Assembly (NCBI GenBank): GCA_964580455.1
Contig: CAZOKO010000047.1
Span: forward strand, 1 to 19,362
DNA length: 19,362 nucleotides
Source of the DNA: CAZOKO01 sp964580455
GTDB lineage: Bacteria; Desulfobacterota; WTBG01
Direction: 5' to 3'
Under the pieces are notes generated by a model. The model did no database searches, had not been told where the DNA came from, and saw nothing but the letters and a program-made list of their open reading frames with translations. Shown piece by piece: positions 13,881 through 19,362 of the stretch. How positions within the stretch are numbered: the first letter of the stretch is position 1; every line of letters starts with the position of its first letter. Both the position numbers and the translations under genes were made by a program.

Positions 13881-15959
13881 TTATTCTTCTTTCCCTGATT
13901 CAGCTTTATATTGAGCTATAATCTGTTCTGACTGTTGACTTGGAAGTTCCTCATAATGGGAAAATTCCATAGTAAAATTGCCCCTTCCTCCGGTGATTGA
14001 GGTTAAGTCAGAAGCATATTTCAATACTTCAGCCATAGGAACCTGGGCATTGATTACCTGGTAGTTAATTTTGGGTTCCATGCCAAGAACCCTTCCTCTT
14101 CTTCCATTAAGGTCTCCAATGACGTCTCCCATGCAATCATCAGGTAATGTTATCTCAAGATTTACAATGGGTTCTAATAAGACAGGTCTTGCATCCTGCA
14201 TTACTTTTCTGAAGCCCATAGAGGCAGCTATCTTGAAAGCAATATCAGATGAATCAACATCATGAAATGAGCCATCATAGAGAGTTACTTTAATATCAGT
14301 CACAGGATATTTTGCTAAAATGCCTTCCTTCATTGCCTCCTTGACACCTTTTTCTACAGAGGGGATATATTGGCGAGGAATGACACCCCCCACGATCTTG
14401 CTAACAAACTCAAAACCTTTCCCTCTGGGGAGCGGTGCAATTTCCAACCAGGTGTCACCAAACTGTCCTCTTCCTCCTGACTGCTTTTTTAATTTCCCCT
14501 GACCTTTTGCAGTTCCCCGCACTGTCTCTTTATAAGCAACTTTTGGTGTTTTAATATCCACGTTTACACCATATTTCCTCTGCATTTTTTCTATAGCTAC
14601 ATCCAGATGGGTTTGCCCCATTCCCACAAGAATAAATTCCTTGGTCTGTTCATCTCGGCGTGTTTTTAGTGTAGAATCTTCTTCCATCAACTTGGAAAGG
14701 GATGAAATGAGTTTATCTTCATCACCCTTGCTTTTTGGTTCTAATGCCAGTTGCATTACTGGCACAGGCAGTTCAATAGTTTTAAATACAATCGGGTTCT
14801 TTTCATCGCATAAGCTATCACCAGTAGTGGTCTCCTTTAATTTTGCAACTGCAGCAATGTCTCCGGCAATAGCAGGATTTATGGATTTCTGATTTTTGCC
14901 TTCTATTTTCAGGATTTGTCCAATCCTTTCCTTTGTGCTTTTAGTAGAATTGTAGATAGTGGAATCGGAATTGAGTACGCCTGATATAACACGAAATATG
15001 GTGAGTTTCCCTGCATATGGGTCAGCTACAGTTTTAAATACAAAAACAGAAAGTGAGTCATCCTTCACTGCACTTTTTTCTTCTTCCTTCTTGGTTGATG
15101 GATTGATTCCCTTAAAAAGCTTGTCAAGCGGGGAAGGTGAACAATTGACAATAATGTCCAGGATTGGCTGGATGCCTATATTCTTTGATGCAGAACCGCA
15201 GAGGACTGGAAAGAGGTTACAGGACACAATACCCTGTTTTAGACCATTAGAAATCTCGTCTGAGGTTAATTCTGTTCCTTCCAGATATTTTTCCAGCAAT
15301 TCATCACTGGATTCTGCAATGTCTTCAATCATTTTATTCCTGAATTCTTCTGCCTGTGATTGCATCTCATCGGGGATGTTTTCTTCTGTAAAATTTCCGC
15401 TGTTATCGTCGTCAAATACCAGGGCTTTCATGGTAATGAGATCGATAATACCTCGAAAAGAAGCCTCTTCACCTAAAGGAAGTTGTGTAACCAGAGGTTT
15501 TATGCCCAGGATTTTTTCAATACCTGAGAGCACCTGTTTAAAAATTGCCCTTTCCATATCAATCTTATTGATTAATATCAATCTGGGAAGAGTGAAGCTA
15601 TCAGCATATTCCCAGACCCTTTCTGTCTGAACCTGCACACCAGATACTGCATCGATTAAAACTACGGCAGTATCAACTACCTGCAATGAACTTCGTACAT
15701 CTGCCAGAAAATTAGCATCCCCCGGGGTATCAATAATGTTAATAAAACACTTTTTCCATTTAAAATGATGAAGTGAAGAAGTCAGGGTTTTTTGTCTTTT
15801 AAGTTCCTCTGGTTCAAAGTCGAAAAGAGAGGTGCCGTCATCAACCGTTCCCAGTCTGTTATTTGCTTTTGCATCAAAGAGAAAGGCATCAGCAAGTGAA
15901 GTCTTTCCGGCACCCCCATGGGAAATGAGAGCAATGTTCCGCAAATCTTTTGTTTCCAT
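13881..15959 (-). CDS. EF-G-like translational GTPase (EF-G2 type)
   Basis: The 692-residue protein has all five EF-G domains. In the GTPase domain the P-loop is SHGGAGKTS (13-21), the switch II motif DTPGDANF (77-84), the guanine-specificity motif NKID (131-134), and CGSASK follows near 250. Switch I is unusual (RQKTLTSS where EF-G has RGITI). Domain IV carries GRGQFGDTWLEIAPLPRGKG and domain V the RRGRVLGMEP loop. The switch II His that triggers GTP hydrolysis in EF-G and EF-Tu is Asp81 here. The divergent switch I and DTPG-x pattern place it with the EF-G2 paralogues (compare Thermus EF-G-2 and mycobacterial EF-G2, DTPGY), whose role is unclear. It is probably not the main fusA. GAGG lies seven bases before the ATG. 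trxB is 40 bases upstream and mogA abuts downstream. Confidence 0.93.
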   Translation of the reverse strand: METKDLRNIALISHGGAGKTSLADAFLFDAKANNRLGTVDDGTSLFDFEPEELKRQKTLTSSLHHFKWKKCFINIIDTPGDANFLADVRSSLQVVDTAVVLIDAVSGVQVQTERVWEYADSFTLPRLILINKIDMERAIFKQVLSGIEKILGIKPLVTQLPLGEEASFRGIIDLITMKALVFDDDNSGNFTEENIPDEMQSQAEEFRNKMIEDIAESSDELLEKYLEGTELTSDEISNGLKQGIVSCNLFPVLCGSASKNIGIQPILDIIVNCSPSPLDKLFKGINPSTKKEEEKSAVKDDSLSVFVFKTVADPYAGKLTIFRVISGVLNSDSTIYNSTKSTKERIGQILKIEGKNQKSINPAIAGDIAAVAKLKETTTGDSLCDEKNPIVFKTIELPVPVMQLALEPKSKGDEDKLISSLSKLMEEDSTLKTRRDEQTKEFILVGMGQTHLDVAIEKMQRKYGVNVDIKTPKVAYKETVRGTAKGQGKLKKQSGGRGQFGDTWLEIAPLPRGKGFEFVSKIVGGVIPRQYIPSVEKGVKEAMKEGILAKYPVTDIKVTLYDGSFHDVDSSDIAFKIAASMGFRKVMQDARPVLLEPIVNLEITLPDDCMGDVIGDLNGRRGRVLGMEPKINYQVINAQVPMAEVLKYASDLTSITGGRGNFTMEFSHYEELPSQQSEQIIAQYKAESGKEE

Positions 15960-15999
15960 AAGAATTCCTCTTTCTTTTAAGGTTTAATTAGTTGAATAT

Positions 16000-16926
16000 T
16001 TATATGGAATTTATATATTTTTCTGCTGCAAAGGCTGCCGTAGATCCATCTCCCACGGCAGTTGCAATCTGTCTTAATAATTTATTCCTTACATCTCCAG
16101 CAGCAAATACACCTGTTAAAGAGGTTTCCATGTTATCGTTAGTTTCAATAAAGCCCTGTTCTGTCAGTGGCAATATATTTTTCAACCATTGAGTATTTGG
16201 CTTAAGACCGACATATATAAAAACACCGTCTACCTTAAGAGATGATGTGCTGTTTTCTTTTACATTCTTCAAAGCGAGTGACTCTACACCCTGTTTTCCC
16301 TCAATCTTTTCAAGAACTGTATTCCAGATGATTGATATGTTTTCGTTGGCAAGTGCCCTCTCTTGCAAAATCTTTATAGCTCTTAACTGGTCACGACGGT
16401 GAATAAGATACACCTTTTTTACTAGTTTGCTTAAAAAGAGCGCTTCTTCCACCGCTGCATCCCCGCCACCTACTGTTGCAACCTCCTTATCTCTGAAGAA
16501 TGCTCCGTCACAGGTAGCACAGTAGGATACACCTCGCCCCAAAAGATTTTCTTCTCCTTCAACACCCAACTTATTAGGTTCGCTTCCTGTAGAGATAATA
16601 ATAGATTTACAGGGCAATTCTCTGTCATTAACCTTTACTGTTTTTGTATGATTGTTGGCTGTGTAGATTTCTGTAACTGTCCCAGTTTCTACCTGAAGAC
16701 CGAATCCCTTTGCCTGTTTCTCCAGGTTTTGTATTAATTGATATCCTGAGATACTATTCTCAAATCCAGGATAGTTTTCTATTCGTTCACTCTTATTGAC
16801 CTGTCCTCCCAATGCGATTTTTTCAAGAAGTAAAGTGTTCAGTCGTGCCCGTGAAGCATATAAACCAGCTGTCAGCCCAGCAGGACCTCCTCCAATTATG
16901 ATGATATCATAGAGAGAGTTTTTCAT
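16000..16926 (-). CDS. trxB: Thioredoxin reductase
   Basis: This is a 308-residue NADPH-dependent flavoprotein that reduces thioredoxin. It shows the FAD dinucleotide-binding motif IIIIGGGPAGLTAGLYASR (8-26), the redox-active pair Cys136/Cys139 in SYCATCDGAFF, the NADPH-binding TVGGGDAAVEEA (151-162) with HRRDQLRA, and the C-terminal FAD motif GVFAAGDVRNKLLRQIATA. The length is typical of low-molecular-weight bacterial TrxB. All motifs are intact and the NADPH motifs argue against a ferredoxin-dependent variant. It is the first gene of a minus-strand group with the EF-G paralogue (40 bases downstream). The ATG has no obvious Shine-Dalgarno sequence. A palindrome, GTGTGTAAACACAC, lies 44 bases upstream of the start. 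Confidence 0.96.
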   Translation of the reverse strand: MKNSLYDIIIIGGGPAGLTAGLYASRARLNTLLLEKIALGGQVNKSERIENYPGFENSISGYQLIQNLEKQAKGFGLQVETGTVTEIYTANNHTKTVKVNDRELPCKSIIISTGSEPNKLGVEGEENLLGRGVSYCATCDGAFFRDKEVATVGGGDAAVEEALFLSKLVKKVYLIHRRDQLRAIKILQERALANENISIIWNTVLEKIEGKQGVESLALKNVKENSTSSLKVDGVFIYVGLKPNTQWLKNILPLTEQGFIETNDNMETSLTGVFAAGDVRNKLLRQIATAVGDGSTAAFAAEKYINSI

Positions 16927-16969
16927 CTAAAATAGTTTTTATATTGAATAACCGTTTTTAATTTGATAT

Positions 16970-16983
16970 GTGTGTAAACACAC
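16970..16983. promoter_or_regulatory. Perfect 14-base palindrome upstream of trxB
   Basis: GTGTGT-AA-ACACAC has six-base arms that are exact reverse complements with a two-base centre. It lies 44 bases upstream of the trxB ATG in the trxB-radA gap. Its form suits a dimeric repressor or activator site, but no regulator can be named and it is short enough to be chance. Confidence 0.3.
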
Positions 16984-17045
16984 TTCCCACAGAGATGAAA
17001 TAAATGTTAAAATGTTATCAGGAGGGTTGTTAATAATTTTATGAT

Positions 17046-17075
17046 CCTCAGCGTGTACAGTATCCTCTGCGGTGA
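17046..17075. repeat. Single 30-bp unit of the CACCGCAGAG/CGCTGAGG repeat family
   Basis: CCTCAGCG at the left and CTCTGCGGTGA at the right match the reverse complement of 3141-3170 in length and at both ends; only the central ten or so bases differ. The unit lies in the 270-base gap between trxB and radA. The rest of that gap is AT-rich, with no gene. Confidence 0.65.
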
Positions 17076-17115
17076 AATATAACAAACCTGATTATAAGCT
17101 AGTGATCTGTGAGAA

Positions 17116-17169
17116 ATTGACTTATGTAAAGAAAAGAGCATTTTAGAAATTCAACACATAAAAGTCAAT
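17116..17169. repeat. Inverted repeat just upstream of radA
   Basis: ATTGACTTATGT (17116-17127) faces ACATAAAAGTCAAT (17156-17169), its reverse complement apart from a two-base insertion, across a 28-base spacer. The right arm ends 27 bases before the radA start. TTGACT in the left arm could serve as a -35 box, but no good -10 follows. It is a possible operator or leader hairpin for radA-psd. Confidence 0.45.
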
Positions 17170-17196
17170 CAAAATATTTAAAGCAGGTTTTTTATA

Positions 17197-18570
17197 GTGC
17201 GAACTGAGAAAAAGAAAACCCAGTTTATCTGCCAAAAGTGCGGTTATCAATCATCAAAGTGGATGGGGAAATGCCCAAATTGCAATGAGTGGAATACCCT
17301 GGTAGAAGAAGAAATTATAACAGGACCAGGTTTTAAAAATACATTTACAGGTATTGGGAGTGAAGAGGAGGTACCTCAACCTATAGGCGAGGTGGTAATG
17401 AGCGAAACCTCCCGGATAAAGACTGGAATTGGTGAATTTGACCGTGTATTGGGTGGTGGAGTCGTTTCAGGTTCTGCTATTCTTATCGGTGGAGACCCTG
17501 GCATTGGAAAATCAACTCTCCTTTTACAGGCATTGAACGAAATAGCTTCTGCCGATCATAAGGTATTGTATGTCTCTGGCGAGGAGTCAGTTCGCCAGAC
17601 AAAAATGCGTGCTGAGCGCTTATCTGCACTATCAAAAAGCTTATTCGTGCTGGCTGAAAATTCCTTAGAAAAGATAATTAAAGAAGTTAAGACACTAAAG
17701 CCCAGGATGATTGTTGTTGACTCTATTCAGACTATTTATACTCTTGAACTTCAGTCTGCACCTGGTAGTATTGGACAGGTGAGGGAGTCTTCAGCCAGAT
17801 TGGTTATGCTTGCTAAAAGCAATGATATCGCAACTTTCATTATTGGGCATGTGACTAAAGAAGGGGCAATAGCCGGGCCGAGGGTACTTGAGCATATGGT
17901 TGACACTGTGCTCTATTTTGAGGGAGATCGCGGCCATCCTTACAGGGTGTTGAGAACAGTAAAGAACAGATTTGGTTCTTCAAATGAGATTGGTGTCTTT
18001 GAGATGAAAGATTTTGGGCTCTCAGAAGTTTTTAACCCTTCTGAGATCTTTTTGACACAGAGATCGATAGATGTTTCAGGTTCAGTAGTAGTTCCCTGCA
18101 TGGAAGGGACAAGGCCTATACTGGTAGAGATACAGGCTCTGGTGAGCCCCACTAATCTGGCTATTCCCAGAAGGACTTCAATTGGCGTTGACCATAATCG
18201 AGTATCGCTGCTTGCTGCTGTGCTTGAAAGGCAACTTGATACGCATTTGTATAACAAAGATATCTTTCTGAATGTTGCAGGGGGTGTGAAGGTCGAGGAA
18301 CCGGCTGTTGATCTGGGTATTGTGGTAGCAATAGCCTCCAGTGTTGTAAATAAGGCTGTTGATACAAAAACAGTTTTTTTTGGTGAAGTGGGATTAACTG
18401 GTGAGGTGAGAGGAGTATCCCAGATAGAGGTGAGATTAAAAGAAGCATCCAAACTTGGGTTTAAAAGCTGTGTCCTGCCCGAAGTTAACAAGGAAAGGAT
18501 ACACGGTGATGTTGATATTGAGTTATATGGAGTTTCTTCTATTAAAGAAGTTCTAAAAATGTTGTCCTGA
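17197..18570 (+). CDS. radA: DNA repair protein RadA (Sms)
   Basis: RadA is a RecA-related, DnaB-like hexameric ATPase that drives branch migration during recombinational repair. The 457 residues contain all expected parts: an N-terminal C4 zinc finger (Cys12, Cys15, Cys26, Cys29, with GKCPNCNEWNTL); Walker A GGDPGIGKST (98-107); Walker B-like MIVVDSIQT; the RadA-specific KNRFG motif (256-260); and a C-terminal Lon-like (S16 fold) domain with EPAVDLGIVVAIASS and FFGEVGLTGEVRGV. As in other RadA proteins, the Lon-like domain is structural rather than proteolytic. The start is a GTG; it fits the family's N-terminus and has a weak GCAGG eight to ten bases upstream. psd follows 25 bases downstream on the same strand, so the two are probably co-transcribed. 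Confidence 0.97.
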   Translation: MRTEKKKTQFICQKCGYQSSKWMGKCPNCNEWNTLVEEEIITGPGFKNTFTGIGSEEEVPQPIGEVVMSETSRIKTGIGEFDRVLGGGVVSGSAILIGGDPGIGKSTLLLQALNEIASADHKVLYVSGEESVRQTKMRAERLSALSKSLFVLAENSLEKIIKEVKTLKPRMIVVDSIQTIYTLELQSAPGSIGQVRESSARLVMLAKSNDIATFIIGHVTKEGAIAGPRVLEHMVDTVLYFEGDRGHPYRVLRTVKNRFGSSNEIGVFEMKDFGLSEVFNPSEIFLTQRSIDVSGSVVVPCMEGTRPILVEIQALVSPTNLAIPRRTSIGVDHNRVSLLAAVLERQLDTHLYNKDIFLNVAGGVKVEEPAVDLGIVVAIASSVVNKAVDTKTVFFGEVGLTGEVRGVSQIEVRLKEASKLGFKSCVLPEVNKERIHGDVDIELYGVSSIKEVLKMLS

Positions 18571-18595
18571 CCTTATAGCCACAGAAGTTTAAAAA

Positions 18596-19279
18596 ATGAT
18601 GCCTATTAGAAAAGAAGGTGGACTTTACATTATTTCTATATTGATTGCAGCTACTATACTTTCTGCCTCTTCAATTATATACCCATTTTTAACATTAAGG
18701 ATTGTTGCCTTAGTAAGCTGGGTTGTATTTATACTGGTGATTAACTTTTTCCGTGACCCGGAAAGGAAAACGCCGGTTGATGCTTATAACATCATTTCAC
18801 CGGCAGATGGAAAAATTATTGATATCAGGAAAGTGACGGAGGATAGTTTTCTCCACAGGGAAGTCATACGCGTAAGTATATTTATGTCAGTCTTTAATGT
18901 GCACGTTAATCGTGCACCTGTTAAGGGCATAGTAGATTACGTTCACTATAATAAAGGAGCGTACTTACCGGCTTACAGAGAAAAGGCGTCGCTAGACAAT
19001 GAGCAGATGACTATCGGCTTTGCGATGAGTCCCAAAGAGAATGGTCAAGAGGAGTTGAGAGTTATGATTAAGCTCATCGCCGGCCTTATAGCCAGGCGGA
19101 TTTTGGTTTGGAAAGGTTTGCAGGATGAGGTTCAACAGGGTGAAAGGATAGGGATGATTAAATTTGGCAGCAGGGTAGAAGTATATCTTCCACAAGAAGT
19201 TGAGCTCTGTGTAAAAGAGGGTGAGAAGGTTAAAGCAGGGGAAACAATTATTGGAAAGATTAAAGTATTACATAACTGA
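18596..19279 (+). CDS. psd: Phosphatidylserine decarboxylase, archaeal-type (short form)
   Basis: Psd removes the carboxyl group of phosphatidylserine to make phosphatidylethanolamine. This 227-residue protein is the short type found in archaea and many bacteria. Two hydrophobic segments (about 10-28 and 33-52) anchor it in the membrane. They are followed by FFRDPERKTP (51-60), SPADGKI (68-74, with the Asp of the self-cleavage site), FMSVFNVHVNRAP (96-108) and IAGLIARRI (161-169). Self-cleavage at Gly191-Ser192 in KFGSRVEVYLP would give the beta chain and the pyruvoyl-capped alpha chain. It lies 25 bases behind radA. M2 is an alternative start; AGAAG is a weak ribosome-binding site. In related genomes pssA often follows; the window ends too soon to tell. 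Confidence 0.95.
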   Translation: MMPIRKEGGLYIISILIAATILSASSIIYPFLTLRIVALVSWVVFILVINFFRDPERKTPVDAYNIISPADGKIIDIRKVTEDSFLHREVIRVSIFMSVFNVHVNRAPVKGIVDYVHYNKGAYLPAYREKASLDNEQMTIGFAMSPKENGQEELRVMIKLIAGLIARRILVWKGLQDEVQQGERIGMIKFGSRVEVYLPQEVELCVKEGEKVKAGETIIGKIKVLHN

Positions 19280-19326
19280 TTGTTAATAATCTCGGATATT
19301 ATTAGTTATTAAGGTTCTTTAAAGTT

Positions 19327-19356
19327 TTGAGTGGGTAACATTGAACATGCTATAAT
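19327..19356 (+). promoter_or_regulatory. Candidate promoter reading out of the right end
   Basis: TTGAGT (19327-19332) is followed after 18 bases by a perfect TATAAT (19351-19356). It lies about 50 bases past the psd stop and would transcribe whatever follows the window on the plus strand. That gene, if independent, would not belong to the radA-psd unit. Confidence 0.4.
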
Positions 19357-19362
19357 CCTGGG

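Noticed and set aside
14959..15630. A 223-codon open frame on the plus strand opposite the EF-G paralogue
   Set aside because: It is fully antisense to a well-supported gene, is rich in Ser and Leu as expected from a shadow frame, and has no recognisable motif.
16927..17196. Small RNA or tRNA gene in the trxB-radA gap
   Set aside because: There is no cloverleaf, no T-loop-like GTTCGA motif and no promoter-terminator pair; the gap is explained by a repeat unit and AT-rich sequence.
17940..18491. A 183-codon minus-strand open frame opposite radA
   Set aside because: It lies entirely within radA, which has all its family motifs; the composition (Ser/Thr/Pro-rich) is typical of an antisense shadow.

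Overview
The window is about 19.4 kb of AT-rich (roughly 38% G+C by eye) bacterial chromosome. It carries 15 protein-coding genes, almost all housekeeping, and nothing that looks like a phage, integrative element, CRISPR array or toxin-antitoxin locus. The gene set points to a bacterium: KsgA, bacterial DnaE, RadA/Sms, and an archaeal-length phosphatidylserine decarboxylase of the kind common in many Gram-negative lineages. The UPF0280/COG2122 gene suggests an anaerobe. The guaB-guaA-dnaE order and the dispersed intergenic repeats recall deltaproteobacterial, planctomycete or candidate-phylum genomes, but the window alone does not fix the phylum.

Layout, left to right. Positions 1-237 hold no gene I can support. 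A divergent pair follows: a Mut7-C/PIN-like RNase (minus) and the tldD metallopeptidase (plus), with face-to-face promoters in 703-815. From 2201 to 16926 every gene is on the minus strand. In transcription order these are trxB, an EF-G paralogue (EF-G2 type) and mogA, closely packed; then a Ppx/GppA phosphatase; then guaB, guaA and dnaE, with guaA and dnaE nearly touching; then a UPF0280 protein, an MJ0936/YfcE-type phosphodiesterase and a HIT-family (Ap4A phosphorylase-like) protein; and last ksgA. ksgA meets tldD tail to tail, and their stop codons share bases. At the right, radA and psd lie on the plus strand, followed by a promoter-like sequence reading out of the window.

Several genes fit together. 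guaB and guaA make GMP from IMP and are coupled to the replicative polymerase DnaE. The Ppx/GppA protein, the HIT protein and the small phosphodiesterase all act on phosphoanhydride or phosphodiester metabolites. TrxB handles thiol redox, the EF-G paralogue is translational, and MogA belongs to molybdenum cofactor synthesis.

The least explained material is intergenic. One repeat family is built from 7-bp units (consensus GATACTG/A) in inverted arms, with copies at 5257-5352 and 13229-13355 and a fragment at 4372-4385. A second family, with motifs such as CACCGCAGAG and CGCTGAGG, is framed by a perfect 23-bp inverted repeat at 3110-3336 and has relatives at 12151-12189 and 17046-17075. At protein level, the Mut7-C protein lacks a normally conserved acidic residue, the EF-G paralogue has Asp where EF-G has its catalytic His, and DnaE keeps a full set of PHP-domain metal ligands. 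I see no convincing new defence or metabolic system; the repeat families and UPF0280 are the best candidates for follow-up.
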